Shown here: piece by piece, positions 6,946-16,151 of the stretch
Numbering within the stretch: the first letter of the stretch is position 1
How the letters are laid out: every line of letters starts with the position of its first letter
NCBI RefSeq assembly: GCF_001613045.1
Contig: NZ_BDBP01000009.1
Span: forward strand, 1-38,440
Reading direction: 5' to 3'
Length of the DNA: 38,440 bases
Origin: Nocardia lijiangensis NBRC 108240
GTDB taxonomy: Bacteria > Actinomycetota > Actinomycetes > Mycobacteriales > Mycobacteriaceae
Made by a program: the position numbers and the translations under genes
Notes under the pieces: model-generated
The model's input: the letters and a program-made list of their open reading frames with translations, nothing else
Databases searched by the model: none
What the model was told of the DNA's origin: nothing

Positions 6946-9030
6946 ATGCTGCATTCCGGTTCCCTGCGGTGGGGTCGGTTCGTCCACCGCAACCGCTATC
7001 TCGTGCTGGCCGGATTCGCGCTGGCCGTGCTGCTGTCCGGCTGGTACGGCCGCGACCTGGCCGACCGGCTCAGTCAGGAGGGCTGGTTCGACGAGAGCAG
7101 CGAATCGGTGGCCGCCTCCGAACTGGCCGACGCCACCTTCGGCCGTGACACCGACAGCGACCTGATCCTGCTCTACACCGTGCCGGAGGGCAGCACCGTC
7201 GACTCCCCGGAGGTGCGCGCCGCGGTGACCGCCCACCTGCGCGGCCTGCTCGAACGCTATCCGGACCGGATACTGAAGATCGACAGCTACTGGGACAGCC
7301 CGTTCACGGCCAACGCCAGCGATCCCACCAAGACCCACGCCTTCGCCAGCGTCGGACTCCGCGGCGAGGGCACCGCCACCGTCGAGAACTATCTCGCGAT
7401 CAAAGACGCACTCGGCGCGGGCGGCGGACCGGGCGGCACCACGGTGCAGCTGGCGGGGTTGCAGCCCATCGTCGAGGGCATCAACACCGGGATGCAGAAC
7501 GACATCCAGCGCGCGGAACTGATCGCGCTGCCGATCGTGGCGATCCTGCTGTATTTCGTGTTCGGCGGGGTGATCGGGGCGCTGTTGCCCGTGCTCATCG
7601 GCGGAATGACGATCCTGGGCACCCAGGGCATACTGCGCGCGCTCACCGACCACATCGAGGTCAATGTCTTCGCCAACGCGGTGATGACGCTGGTCAGCCT
7701 CGGCCTGGCCATCGACTACGGCCTGTTCACCGTCACCCGCTTCCGCGAGGAGCTGGCCGCCGGGCGCAGCGTGGAGGAGGCGACCGCCCGCACCGTGGCC
7801 ACGGCGGGGCGCACGGTGATGTTCTCGGCCGCGATCATCGCGATCAGTCTCGGAGCGCTGTTCATCTTCCCCAATGGCGTGCTGCGCTCGGTGCCCTTCG
7901 GCGGCATCAGCTCGGTGCTGCTGGCCGCGCTGCTCTCGGTGACGGCGCTGCCCGCCGCGCTGAGCATCGCCGGACGCCGCATCGACTTCCTCGGCTGGAA
8001 ACGCTTCTCACGCACCAAGACCGAAGCCCAGATCGACGCCGGATTCTTCTCCCGGCTCGCATTGTTCGCCATGCGTCGGCCGTGGGCGGTGGCGGTGCCT
8101 ATCGTGCTGGTGCTGCTGGCGCTGAGCATCCCGTTCCGCAATATCGAGTTCGGCGGAATCAGCGAGCGCTATCTCGCCGAAGACAATCCGGCCCGCGTCG
8201 CGCAAGCACGCTTCGACGAGCTGTTTCCCAGCTTCCGCACCGAACCGTTGAAACTCGTGGTGGTCGGCGCGAATCCGCAGCAGCTCGGCGACATTCGCCA
8301 CGAGGCCAACCAGGTGCCGGGGCTGACCGGGCGCTTCGAACCGGCGGCGGCGACCAAGGACGGCGTCAACGTCCTCAACGCCGGACTGGCCGACAAACGC
8401 GACGCCGACGCCGTGATCGCCGCGCTGCGCGCCATCCCCGAACCGCCGGGTGTGGAGGTGATGGTGGCCGGGGTGCCCGCGCTGGAGCGCGACAGCATCA
8501 ACGGTTTGCTCACGGGTCTGCCGCTGCTGGTCGCGATCCTGGCCTGCACTGCGCTTGCGGTGATGTTCGTGGCGTTCCGTTCGATCGTGCTGGCGCTCAA
8601 GGCCGTTGCGATGAGCGCGCTCAGTCTCGTCTCGACGCTGGGGATCCTGACCTGGATTTTCGTGGAGGGACACGGGGCGGAGGCCTTCGAGTTCACGCCG
8701 GGGCCGCTGATGTTCGCGGTGCTGGCATTGATCGTGACGGTGGTGTTCGGGTTGTCCACCGACTACGAGGTCTTCCTGCTGTCGCGGGTCGCCGAGGCGC
8801 GGGAGGCGGGAGCCGATGCGCCGGAGGCCATCCGCTACGGCATCGCCCACACCGGCGGCGTGATCACCTCGGCCGCCGCCATTCTCATCGTCGTGACCGG
8901 CGCGTTCGGCTTCTCCGATCTGGTGCTGATGAAATACATCGCCTACGGCATGATCGCGGCGCTGATCATCGACGCGACCGTCATCCGGATGCTGCTGACT
9001 CCCGCGGTGCTGAAGCTGATCTGGCGCTAG
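6946..9030 (+). CDS. MMPL-family RND transporter
   Basis: A 694-residue membrane transporter of the MmpL type, which moves lipids or other hydrophobic compounds across the inner membrane using the proton gradient. One membrane helix near residue 20, an extracytoplasmic loop, a six-helix bundle, a second loop and a second bundle are visible. The two proton-relay motifs are present: LAIDYGLFTVTRFREE and FGLSTDYEVFLLSRVAEARE. There is no large C-terminal cytosolic domain, so it resembles the shorter MMPL proteins rather than MmpL3. The lipoprotein immediately upstream could be a partner. Substrate unknown. Confidence 0.93.
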   Translation: MLHSGSLRWGRFVHRNRYLVLAGFALAVLLSGWYGRDLADRLSQEGWFDESSESVAASELADATFGRDTDSDLILLYTVPEGSTVDSPEVRAAVTAHLRGLLERYPDRILKIDSYWDSPFTANASDPTKTHAFASVGLRGEGTATVENYLAIKDALGAGGGPGGTTVQLAGLQPIVEGINTGMQNDIQRAELIALPIVAILLYFVFGGVIGALLPVLIGGMTILGTQGILRALTDHIEVNVFANAVMTLVSLGLAIDYGLFTVTRFREELAAGRSVEEATARTVATAGRTVMFSAAIIAISLGALFIFPNGVLRSVPFGGISSVLLAALLSVTALPAALSIAGRRIDFLGWKRFSRTKTEAQIDAGFFSRLALFAMRRPWAVAVPIVLVLLALSIPFRNIEFGGISERYLAEDNPARVAQARFDELFPSFRTEPLKLVVVGANPQQLGDIRHEANQVPGLTGRFEPAAATKDGVNVLNAGLADKRDADAVIAALRAIPEPPGVEVMVAGVPALERDSINGLLTGLPLLVAILACTALAVMFVAFRSIVLALKAVAMSALSLVSTLGILTWIFVEGHGAEAFEFTPGPLMFAVLALIVTVVFGLSTDYEVFLLSRVAEAREAGADAPEAIRYGIAHTGGVITSAAAILIVVTGAFGFSDLVLMKYIAYGMIAALIIDATVIRMLLTPAVLKLIWR

Positions 9031-9057
9031 CCGGGTCGGCGGGGGAGCGGGCCGGGG

Positions 9058-9921
9058 TCAGCGGCGGACCGGAAGGACCAGCTGAGCGCCGGTGACCGGA
9101 TGGTCGAGGACCTCGACCGGGTGCTGGTAGACGCGGCTCAGCAGTTCGGTGGTGAGCACCTCGCGCGGCGGGCCGTCGGCGGCGATGCGGCCGGACTCCA
9201 GCACGGCGACGCGGTCGGCGTAGGCGGCGGCGATGCCCAGGTCGTGCAGGACGACGACCACCGCGGCGCCCGCTGCCGCCCGCTCGGTGGCCAGCCGCAG
9301 GACCGCTTCCTGGTGGCCGAGATCCAGTGCGGCGGTGGGTTCGTCGAGCAACAGGGTAGCGGTGTCCTGGGCGAGGACGCGGGCCAGGGCGACGCGCGCG
9401 CGTTCACCACCGGACAGGGTCGGGAACGATCGCGCGGCCAGGTGCGCGACGTCGGCCGATGTCATTGCGGCCGCGACGAACTCGTCGTCGCGTTCGCCGC
9501 GCGCGGTACGCACCCACGGCGCCCGCCCCATGGCCACGACCTCGCGGGCGGTGAACGGGAATCCGACGGTGTGGCTCTGCGGCAGCACCGCACGCCTGCG
9601 CGCCATGTCCAGCGGCGTCCAATGGTCCAGTCCGCTGCCGTCCAGCTCGACGGACCCCTCGCTCAGCGTCAGCTCCCCGGCCAACGCGGCCAGCAACGTG
9701 GACTTGCCCGCCCCGTTCGGCCCCACCAGCGCGACGACCTCGCCCGCGGTCACCTCGAAGTCGACCGCGTCGAGCACCCGCCGCGCGTGCCCGCTCGCCC
9801 CGCCCCTGCGGTCCACACTCACTCCGCGCGCCCGCAGGGTCACCGTCCCGGGGTCGGGTCGCCGAGGCTCCTCGTGCACCCGCCCGAGCATCGCGCCCAA
9901 TCCTTGCCGCACCCCGCTCAC
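9058..9921 (-). CDS. hmuV: Haem ABC transporter ATP-binding protein HmuV
   Basis: The ATPase that powers haem import. Walker A GPNGAGKST at 67-75, Q-loop region VLPQS, signature LSGGE at 169-173, Walker B TLLLDEPTAALD around 189-200 and the H-loop VVLHD are all intact. Length 287, usual for HmuV. GTG 9921 is the upstream-most start; a later one would lose part of a dispensable leader. It is separated from hmuU by 271 bp that include an 18-bp tandem repeat, whereas hmuU and hmuV usually lie close together. It meets mmpL tail to tail. Confidence 0.93.
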   Translation of the reverse strand: MSGVRQGLGAMLGRVHEEPRRPDPGTVTLRARGVSVDRRGGASGHARRVLDAVDFEVTAGEVVALVGPNGAGKSTLLAALAGELTLSEGSVELDGSGLDHWTPLDMARRRAVLPQSHTVGFPFTAREVVAMGRAPWVRTARGERDDEFVAAAMTSADVAHLAARSFPTLSGGERARVALARVLAQDTATLLLDEPTAALDLGHQEAVLRLATERAAAGAAVVVVLHDLGIAAAYADRVAVLESGRIAADGPPREVLTTELLSRVYQHPVEVLDHPVTGAQLVLPVRR

Positions 9922-9932
9922 CGGTGGCCTCC

Positions 9933-10040
9933 GATCCTCGAGCTGTGCGCGATCCTCGAGCTGTGGGCGATCCTCGAGCCGTGCGCGGCGCTCGAACCGT
10001 GCGCGGCGCTTGGTCCGTGCGCGGCGCTTGGTCCGAGCGT
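9933..10040. repeat. 18-bp tandem repeat, six degenerate units
   Basis: Six units of 18 bp run without gaps: 9933, 9951, 9969, 9987, 10005 and 10023. Unit 1 is GATCCTCGAGCTGTGCGC; units 4-6 drift to GGCGCTCGAACC and GGCGCTTGGTCC with the same GTGCGC end. The repeat lies just upstream of the hmuV start on the minus strand. All six frames read through it because 18 is a multiple of three, giving spurious repeat proteins. It may vary in copy number by slippage and so alter the hmuU-hmuV leader. Confidence 0.85.
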
Positions 10041-10192
10041 GGCGCGCTCGATCGACGCATCTGCGCGCCGGGGGAGCCCGTATTGCGCACCGGCGATCAC
10101 CACCCGCTGCGTTCGACGACCCGGCTGAACTGGCGAATTATGCACCCTCACAACGGCTTCCGTATCCCGCGACCGGTGCGCACAGGCCGCGC

Positions 10193-11362
10193 TCATCCCC
10201 ACCCTCCGGCGCGGGCGCGGGTGCGGCGGAGCAGCCAGAAGAAGAAAGGCCCGCCGATGAGAGAGGTGAGCATGCCGAGGGGGAGGTCGGCGTTGTCGAC
10301 GAGCGAGCGGGCGGCGACGTCGGCGGCCAGCAGAACCACCGCGCCGACGAGGGCGCTGAGCGGGATCAGCACGCGGTGCCCAGGTCCGACGAGCATCCGC
10401 ACCAGATGCGGGACGATCAGGCCGACGAACAGGATGATGCCCGTGAACGCGACGCCCGCGGTGGCGAGCACCGCCACGATGACGATCACGTTGCGCCGCA
10501 GCCGTTCCACGTCGACGCCGAGGTGGCGGGCGGCGGATTCGCCGAGCGCCAACAGGTCCAGGCGCGGCGCCACGACGATCGCGGCGAGCACGCCCAACGC
10601 GGCGAGCGGAGCGACCACCGCCACCGACTCCCAACTCGCGCCGTTGAGGCTGCCCAGCTGCCAGAACACGATCTGGTCGCGGGCCGCGGGGGAGGCGACG
10701 AACAGCAGGAACGCGATCAGACCGCCCGCGAAGGCATTGATCGCCACGCCGGTGAGCACCAGCGTCACCACTTCGGTGCGGCCGTTGGAGCGTGCGAGCA
10801 GATACACCAGCAGCGTGGTGAACAGGCCGGCAACGAACGCCGCGGCGGCGACCGACCATGCCGCGACGAACGCGCCGCCCACCACGATCACCGTGCCCGC
10901 ACCGACCGCCGCGCCCGCCGAGACGCCGATCACGCCGGGCTCGGCCAGCGGATTGGCGAACACGCCCTGCAACAACGCACCCGCTGTCGCCAGCGCCGCA
11001 CCCACCAGCATGGCCAGCACGACCCGGGGGAAACGCACCTCCCACAGCGTCACGTCACCGGCCGGGTGGGCGGGCAACGGCCCCCAGTCCAGCCCGATCC
11101 GATGGAAGACGCTGCCCGCGACCTCGGCGGGCGAGGTCGGCACCTGACCGATGGCGGCCGACACCAGGGCCAGCACCACCAACGCGGCGATCGCGACCGC
11201 GAACGCGACGGTGATCCGCGAGACCGAACGGGTGCTCGCGGGAACCGGAGCGGACGGCGGCTGCGCCCCTGCTCCCGACGCGATCCTGTCCGCGCCGCCC
11301 TCCCGCACGGACCCGGCGCCATTGGATGAGGGGACGGACGACGTACGCGCCGAATCACTCAT
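10193..11362 (-). CDS. hmuU: Haem ABC transporter permease HmuU (FecCD family)
   Basis: Membrane permease of the BtuC/FecCD type, 389 residues. After a Ser/Pro-rich cytosolic leader of about 50 residues come roughly ten hydrophobic segments. Family motifs seen include RFPRVVLAMLVGAALATAGALLQG, NPLAEPGVIGVSAGAAVG, LVLTGVAIN, FWQLGSL, GIILFVGLIVPHLVRMLVG and LPLGMLTSLIGGPFFFWLL. The ATG at 11362 begins the open frame and gives a leader longer than usual. It lies 63 bp after hmuT in the same direction and ahead of hmuV. Likely regulated by iron through the box at hmuT. Confidence 0.94.
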   Translation of the reverse strand: MSDSARTSSVPSSNGAGSVREGGADRIASGAGAQPPSAPVPASTRSVSRITVAFAVAIAALVVLALVSAAIGQVPTSPAEVAGSVFHRIGLDWGPLPAHPAGDVTLWEVRFPRVVLAMLVGAALATAGALLQGVFANPLAEPGVIGVSAGAAVGAGTVIVVGGAFVAAWSVAAAAFVAGLFTTLLVYLLARSNGRTEVVTLVLTGVAINAFAGGLIAFLLFVASPAARDQIVFWQLGSLNGASWESVAVVAPLAALGVLAAIVVAPRLDLLALGESAARHLGVDVERLRRNVIVIVAVLATAGVAFTGIILFVGLIVPHLVRMLVGPGHRVLIPLSALVGAVVLLAADVAARSLVDNADLPLGMLTSLIGGPFFFWLLRRTRARAGGWG

Positions 11363-11425
11363 GCCTGCGCCTCACCGACACTCTGCTCCGGCACACGCGA
11401 CACACGATTCGCTCACTACGGACGC

Positions 11426-12463
11426 TCATGCGGGCGCGGCGCCGTAGACGGCCTCGTCGAGCGCGGCCACCACCCGTCCGGTGTTCGGGCCGAAGCTGAG
11501 CAGCACCTCATCGGCCATGTCGACCACGCGCCTGTTCTTCCCTGCCGGTGTCTGCGCGATCCCGGGCACCTTCAGCAGACCGTCCACGCCGCCGACCGAG
11601 CTCAGGCCGTCGCTCATGACGAGGAGCACGTCGGGGGCGGCGGCGATCATCGCCTCGCTGGTGATGGCGGTGAACGGTTCGGTCAATCCGGCGGAGGTGC
11701 CCGCGTCCTCGCCGCCGAGGGCCGTGATCAGCTCGTCGGCGCCGGAGCCGGGCCCGGCCATCATCGTGATGGCGGTGCTGCGCAGGTACAGGAACGCGAT
11801 GCGCAACGGCTTGTCCTGGGCGGGGACCCCGGCCGAGGCGGCGGCGATCTCGTCGCGGGTGCGGTCGGCGAGGGCGCGACCGCGGTCCGGGACGCCGAGC
11901 GCGGCGGCGACGGCCTCGATCTGGGGCGCCACACCGTCCATGGTTCGCTGCGGGTCGAAGTAGACGACCGTCACTCCGGCCGCGCGCAGCTGTTCGCGCA
12001 CCGCGGGCGCGGCGCTGGTGGTGTCGGTGAGGAACACCGTGGGCCGCAGCGCCAGCACCGATTCCACGTTCAGCGAACCGCTGCCACCGGTCACGTTCGG
12101 CAGATTCTGGACCGCGGGGAACGCCGCCGACGTGCTGCGGCCGATGAGGTTGGGACCGAGGCCGAGTGCCCAGACGGTCTGCGCGAGCGTGCCATAGCGG
12201 TCGGCGGCGATGATGCGGTCGGCGGAGGTGATCGTGACCTCCGCACCGTCGAAGGAACGCACCGTCGCAGGCAATACCGGAGCCGGCGCGGGACCGATCG
12301 GCACCGGATCCAGGTTCCCCACCGTGGCCGTGCTGGGCCCACGCCCGGAACCCGTCGCGCCGCTGTCGGTGCCGCATGCCGAGGTTCCGGCGAACAGGGT
12401 CAGGGCGAGGGCGGCGAGGAGGTAGCGAGCCACCCCGGGACGGACACGGTCGAGAAACCTCAT
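11426..12463 (-). CDS. hmuT: Haem-binding lipoprotein HmuT
   Basis: Extracytoplasmic substrate-binding protein that delivers haem to HmuUV; 345 residues from ATG 12463. The signal peptide RFLDRVRPGVARYLLAALALTLFAG leads to the probable lipidated Cys in TSAC. The body is a helical-backbone TroA-like fold: ADRYGTLAQTVWALGLGPNLIGRS, VESVLALRPTVFLTDTTSA, VVYFDPQRTMDG, RIAFLYLRS and APDVLLVMSDGLSSVGGVDGLL. In-frame ATGs at 12481 and 12520 would lengthen the leader; the last overlaps the upstream reductase stop as ATGA, which hints at coupling. I prefer 12463 for its normal signal length and because an iron box lies just ahead. Confidence 0.9.
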   Translation of the reverse strand: MRFLDRVRPGVARYLLAALALTLFAGTSACGTDSGATGSGRGPSTATVGNLDPVPIGPAPAPVLPATVRSFDGAEVTITSADRIIAADRYGTLAQTVWALGLGPNLIGRSTSAAFPAVQNLPNVTGGSGSLNVESVLALRPTVFLTDTTSAAPAVREQLRAAGVTVVYFDPQRTMDGVAPQIEAVAAALGVPDRGRALADRTRDEIAAASAGVPAQDKPLRIAFLYLRSTAITMMAGPGSGADELITALGGEDAGTSAGLTEPFTAITSEAMIAAAPDVLLVMSDGLSSVGGVDGLLKVPGIAQTPAGKNRRVVDMADEVLLSFGPNTGRVVAALDEAVYGAAPA

Positions 12464-12477
12464 GAAGGCAAGCCTAA
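12459..12477 (-). promoter_or_regulatory. Putative IdeR/DtxR iron box at the hmuT start
   Basis: On the minus strand TTAGGCTTGCCT (12477 down to 12466) matches 10 of the first 12 bases of the DtxR/IdeR 19-mer beginning TTAGGTTAGCCT; the second half toward 12459 matches poorly. It sits immediately upstream of the chosen hmuT start. Iron-loaded DtxR-type repressors control haem uptake genes in related genera. If hmuT starts further upstream, the box would lie inside the gene. Confidence 0.45.
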
Positions 12478-12516
12478 TCATGGCCGCAGCGATGGCGGAG
12501 GTACGCCCGATCTGGG

Positions 12517-13485
12517 TCATTCGGTGCGCGCGCTGACGTCGTCCAGGGCGGCCGCGATCGCGCGCGGCAGTTCGAGGGTCTCGGCGGCCATCACGCCGGT
12601 CAGCTGCCCGATGTCGCGGGCGCCGACGATCATGCTCGCGATGCCGGGCCGGTCCCGGATCCAGGCCAGTGCGACCGCGAGCGGCGAGGTGCCGAGCCCG
12701 TCGGCGGCGGTGACGAGCGCGTCGACCACCCGGGTGGCCCGTTCGTCGAGGCGGTGGCGAATCTCGGCGGCGGTCGCCTCGTCGGCCCCGCGCGAGTCCG
12801 CGGGAACGCCGTCGCGGTATTTGCCGGTCAGGATGCCGCCCGCCAGCGGCGCCGACGCGATCACGCCGACACCGTGATGCCGTGCGGCGGGCACGAATTC
12901 GTTTTCGGCGCCGCGCGCGAGCAACGAATACGGTGCGTGCGCCACGGAGATCGGCGCGATGGCGGCGAGGCTGGCCAGTTGCCACGGATTGAATCCGCGC
13001 ACGCCCGCGTAGCGGACCTTGCCGGAACGCACCGCGTGCTCGAGGGTGACGGCGATCTCGTCGAGCGGAGTGTTCGGATCCCAGGCCGCGACGTGCCAGA
13101 TGTCGAGGTAGTCGGTGCCGAGTTCGAGCAGAGTGCGGTCGAGTTGACGCAGCAGCCCCCGGCGGGACGCATCGATCTCGGTGCGCGGCGCCGGACCGGG
13201 AACGGTGGTCTGCGCCGGTTCGGTGCGGGGTAGCACGCCCGCGCAGCCGCTGAGCACCAGCTCGTCGCGCGACACCAGGTCACCGAGGAGATCGGCGAGG
13301 ATCCGCTGCGACGCGCCGCCCGCGTACGCGGGGGAAGTGTCGACCAGGGTGCCGCCGGCCTCGGCGAACGCCACCAGCTGCCCCGCCGCGTCGTCGGCGT
13401 CCGTCTGTGAGCCCCAGGTGTGGGTCGCCAGTCCCATCCGGGAGACCCGCAGGCCGCTGCGTCCGACCGTCCGCTGTTCCATCAC
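12517..13485 (-). CDS. Aldo/keto reductase homologue lacking two catalytic residues
   Basis: A 322-residue TIM-barrel protein of the aldo/keto reductase superfamily ([62 protein letters not shown]). Of the Asp-Tyr-Lys-His tetrad, Asp49 and Tyr54 are present. The Lys position (usual VIATKFG) reads VLSGCAG with Cys81, and the His position (usual QIHRWDP) reads HVAAWDP with Ala133. His131 is close but shifted. Ordinary reductase activity is therefore doubtful. Start GTG 13485 or ATG 13482. The stop overlaps a possible hmuT start as ATGA, so it may be co-transcribed with haem uptake. It could bind NADPH without turnover (inference). Confidence 0.85.
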   Translation of the reverse strand: MMEQRTVGRSGLRVSRMGLATHTWGSQTDADDAAGQLVAFAEAGGTLVDTSPAYAGGASQRILADLLGDLVSRDELVLSGCAGVLPRTEPAQTTVPGPAPRTEIDASRRGLLRQLDRTLLELGTDYLDIWHVAAWDPNTPLDEIAVTLEHAVRSGKVRYAGVRGFNPWQLASLAAIAPISVAHAPYSLLARGAENEFVPAARHHGVGVIASAPLAGGILTGKYRDGVPADSRGADEATAAEIRHRLDERATRVVDALVTAADGLGTSPLAVALAWIRDRPGIASMIVGARDIGQLTGVMAAETLELPRAIAAALDDVSARTE

Positions 13486-13718
13486 CGGATCCGCGCTTTC
13501 ATCACGGCGCCAAGCGTAACCGGCACGGTCGGCCGAAGGCCGTCATCAGCGCCGCACACGCGCTGAACGGAGGCCGGACAACGGCCGGAATCACCCTTTC
13601 ACCGGTCGACATGTACTGTCGCTGCCGTATTGCGGTGCCGCTTTCCGGCGGGTGGTGTCGTCGCTGGACCAATTGCCCAGTCGGGATGGATGTTTCGGGC
13701 AGCGGAAGAGGAGGTTGC

Positions 13719-14663
13719 GTGGGCGAGTCGATGACCTGGTTACAGGCACTGGTGCTCGGACTGGTGCAGGGTCTGACGGAATTCCTGCCGGTTTCCTCCT
13801 CGGCGCACCTGCGCATCGTGTCCTCGGTGTTCTTCGGCGACGACGCGGGCGCCTCGTTCACCGCGGTCACCCAGCTGGGTACCGAGGCGGCCGTGCTGGT
13901 GTATTTCGCCAAGGACATCTGGCGCATCATCGTCGCCTGGTTCAGCACGCTGGCCGAGAAGATCAGCGCCAGGTCCAGGGAGATGGTGCCGATCACCGAC
14001 CAGGTCACCACGAAACTGCCCATCGTCACCGGCTCCGGCATGCCCTTCGGCCTGGAGGAGGACCGGCAGCGCGAACTCGACTACCGCATCGGCTGGTATG
14101 TGATCATCGCCACCATCCCGATCGGCGTCATCGGCTTCGTGCTGAAGGACCAGATCCGCACCGGCGCGCGCAACCTCTGGCTGGTGTCGTTCATGCTGAT
14201 CGCGTTCGCGCTGGTGATCGCCGCCTCCGAGTACTACGGCACCAAGCGGCGACCGATCGAGCAGCTCACCAACCGCGACGGACTGGTGATGGGTTTCGCT
14301 CAGTGCCTGGCGCTGATCCCCGGCGTGTCGCGCTCCGGCGCCACCTCCTCGGCGGGCCTGTTCCTCGGGTTGGAACGCGAGGCCGCGGTGCGATTCTCCT
14401 TCCTGCTGGCCATTCCCGCGGTGACCGCGTCCGGCCTGTTCAGCCTGCCCGACGCGTTCGAGCCCGCGGGCGAGGGACTCAACGCGTCGGGCCCGCAGCT
14501 GCTGGTCGCCACGCTCGTGTCGTTCGTCGTCGGCTACGCCTCGGTGGCGTGGCTGCTGAAGTTCGTGTCGAAGCACTCGTTCAACTGGTTCGTCGGCTAC
14601 CGCATCGTGCTCGGCCTGGTGATCATGGGCCTGCTTGCGGGCGGGGTGGTGTCGGCGACATGA
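13719..14663 (+). CDS. uppP: Undecaprenyl-diphosphatase (UppP/BacA)
   Basis: Integral membrane phosphatase that recycles undecaprenyl diphosphate for peptidoglycan and other wall polymers; overproduction gives bacitracin resistance in known members. Family motifs are [17 protein letters not shown] near the N-terminus, [20 protein letters not shown] and [22 protein letters not shown]. About eight hydrophobic segments are visible. Residues after the third segment carry an insertion of about 35 residues ([15 protein letters not shown] and following) compared with the mycobacterial protein as I recall it. GTG 13719 has AGGAGG four bases upstream; ATG 13731, starting MTWLQ, aligns best with mycobacterial UppP. 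It heads a same-strand run of four genes also found together in mycobacteria. Confidence 0.95.
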   Translation: MGESMTWLQALVLGLVQGLTEFLPVSSSAHLRIVSSVFFGDDAGASFTAVTQLGTEAAVLVYFAKDIWRIIVAWFSTLAEKISARSREMVPITDQVTTKLPIVTGSGMPFGLEEDRQRELDYRIGWYVIIATIPIGVIGFVLKDQIRTGARNLWLVSFMLIAFALVIAASEYYGTKRRPIEQLTNRDGLVMGFAQCLALIPGVSRSGATSSAGLFLGLEREAAVRFSFLLAIPAVTASGLFSLPDAFEPAGEGLNASGPQLLVATLVSFVVGYASVAWLLKFVSKHSFNWFVGYRIVLGLVIMGLLAGGVVSAT

Positions 14664-14733
14664 TCCGCTTCGCCCCGGCCGGGCGCGCATCCGAGGACGG
14701 ACTCCGTCCGGCAGCGCCTACTAGGCTGGCCGC

Positions 14734-15480
14734 ATGACGGTGATCCTGCTGCGGCACGGCGTGTCGACCTCGAACACCGCCCGCACGCTCGCCGGCCGCA
14801 GCGCCGGAGTCGACCTCACCGAACACGGCACCGATCAGGCTCGTGCGGTCGCCGAACGACTCGGGGCACTGCCGATCCAGCACATCGTGCACTCGCCGCT
14901 GCTGCGCTGCCAGCGCACGATCGGCCCGCTCGCCGACAAGCTCGGGCTGGAACCGGAATACGACGACCGGCTCATCGAGGTCGATTACGGCGACTGGACC
15001 GGCAAGCAACTCGCCGACCTCGTCACCGAACCGCTGTGGAAGGTGGTGCAACGGCACGCCTCCGGCGCGGTGTTTCCCGGCGGCGAAGGTCTCGCCCAGG
15101 TACAGAGCCGCGCGGTCGCCGCGGTCCGCGAACACGATCGCGTCTTCGCCGAGCGGCACGGCCACGACGTGCTGTGGGTTGCGTGCACGCACGGTGACGT
15201 GATCAAATCCGTGCTCGCCGACGCGCTGGGCATCCACTTGGACGGGTTTCAGCGCATCGTGGTGGAGCCTGCGTCGATCAGCGTCGTCCGCTACACCCCG
15301 CACGCCCCCTACGTGTGGCGGCTCAACGACACCGGTTCGGATCTCAGCGCGCTGGAAGCGATCAGACCGCATCCGCCCGCGAGCGACGCGCAGGCGAATC
15401 GACCCGATACGTCCGGCCCCGTTCCCGGCGGTGAGCTGGGTGGTACCCCTAGTGCGGATAATGGGAATGCGGAGCGTTGA
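14734..15480 (+). CDS. Histidine phosphatase (phosphoglycerate mutase-like), Rv2135c type
   Basis: A 248-residue cytosolic phosphatase. The N-terminal VILLRHGVSTSNTARTLAGR holds the phospho-accepting histidine (LRHG); HSPLLRCQRT supplies the second arginine, DDRLIEVDYGDWTG the acidic residue and WVACTHGDVIKS the second histidine. All four catalytic elements are intact. The MSMEG-like acid phosphatase branch often lies between uppP and DUF3090, as here. The last 45 residues are Pro/Gly-rich and probably disordered. Start ATG 14734. Substrate not predictable from sequence; true phosphoglycerate mutase activity is unlikely given the branch (inference). Confidence 0.9.
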   Translation: MTVILLRHGVSTSNTARTLAGRSAGVDLTEHGTDQARAVAERLGALPIQHIVHSPLLRCQRTIGPLADKLGLEPEYDDRLIEVDYGDWTGKQLADLVTEPLWKVVQRHASGAVFPGGEGLAQVQSRAVAAVREHDRVFAERHGHDVLWVACTHGDVIKSVLADALGIHLDGFQRIVVEPASISVVRYTPHAPYVWRLNDTGSDLSALEAIRPHPPASDAQANRPDTSGPVPGGELGGTPSADNGNAER

Positions 15481-15563
15481 GATTCCTTGTAAACGAGTGA
15501 ACGGTGTTTCGGGAGTCCGGGCGCCGCGGGTAGTCGATCAGGGTCACGCATCAGGAGGTGCAG

Positions 15564-16148
15564 ATGGCACGAGCAATCCATGTATTTCGCACCCCCGATC
15601 GTTTCGTCGCCGGGACCGTCGGTGAGCCGGGCGATCGTGCCTTCTATCTGCAAGCGGTGCAGCAGCCGCGCGTGGTTAGCGTGCTGCTGGAGAAGCAGCA
15701 GGTGAAGGTGCTCGCCGACCGCATGGGACTCTTGCTGGACGAGGTGGCGCGCCGCTTCGGCGCGCAGGTGCCGCCGCAGGCCGACGACGTGAGCGACACC
15801 GATCCGCTGGTGACGCCGATCGACGCCGAATTCCGGGTCGGCACCATGGGTCTGGGCTGGGACGCCGACGCGGGCGCCGTCGTGGTGGAACTGCTGGCGA
15901 TCACCGAGACCGAGGTGGACGAGTCGGTGGTGCTCGACGACACCGAGGAAGGCCCCGACGCGGTCCGGGTGTTCCTCACTCCGATCCAGGCTCGCGAGTT
16001 CGCGTTGCGTTCGGCGCGGGTGATCGCGGCGGGTCGTCCGCCGTGTCCGCTGTGCGGGGAACCGCTGTCGTCGCGCGGGCACATGTGCGTGCGAACCAAC
16101 GGCTACAAGCGCGGAGACATCTTCGGCGCGGCCGAGCTAGAGGAGTGA
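15564..16148 (+). CDS. DUF3090 family protein
   Basis: Encodes 194 residues of the DUF3090 (TIGR03847) family: ARAIHVFRTPDRFVAGTVGEPGDRAFYLQA at the start, and near the end RSARVIAAGRPPCPLCGEPLSSRGHMC, a four-cysteine/histidine cluster that could hold zinc. Function unknown, but the family is paired with SCO1664-type proteins across actinobacteria. ATG 15564 has AGGAGG five bases upstream. Three bases separate it from the next gene, whose ribosome site lies in the tail of this gene, so the two are coupled. Confidence 0.93.
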   Translation: MARAIHVFRTPDRFVAGTVGEPGDRAFYLQAVQQPRVVSVLLEKQQVKVLADRMGLLLDEVARRFGAQVPPQADDVSDTDPLVTPIDAEFRVGTMGLGWDADAGAVVVELLAITETEVDESVVLDDTEEGPDAVRVFLTPIQAREFALRSARVIAAGRPPCPLCGEPLSSRGHMCVRTNGYKRGDIFGAAELEE

Positions 16149-16151
16149 TGC

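Noticed and set aside
9933..10040. The repeat as a CRISPR array
   Set aside because: Units are directly adjacent with no spacers, and no cas genes are present.
9923..10128. Open frames with PRTARGS-, HSSRIA- and DPRAVGD-type repeats
   Set aside because: They are readings of the 18-bp tandem repeat in different frames. None has a ribosome site or known fold.
11426..12985. A 519-residue frame for hmuT reaching back to 12985
   Set aside because: The upstream part is an Arg-rich shadow of the aldo/keto reductase gene; the lipoprotein signal fixes the start near 12463-12520.
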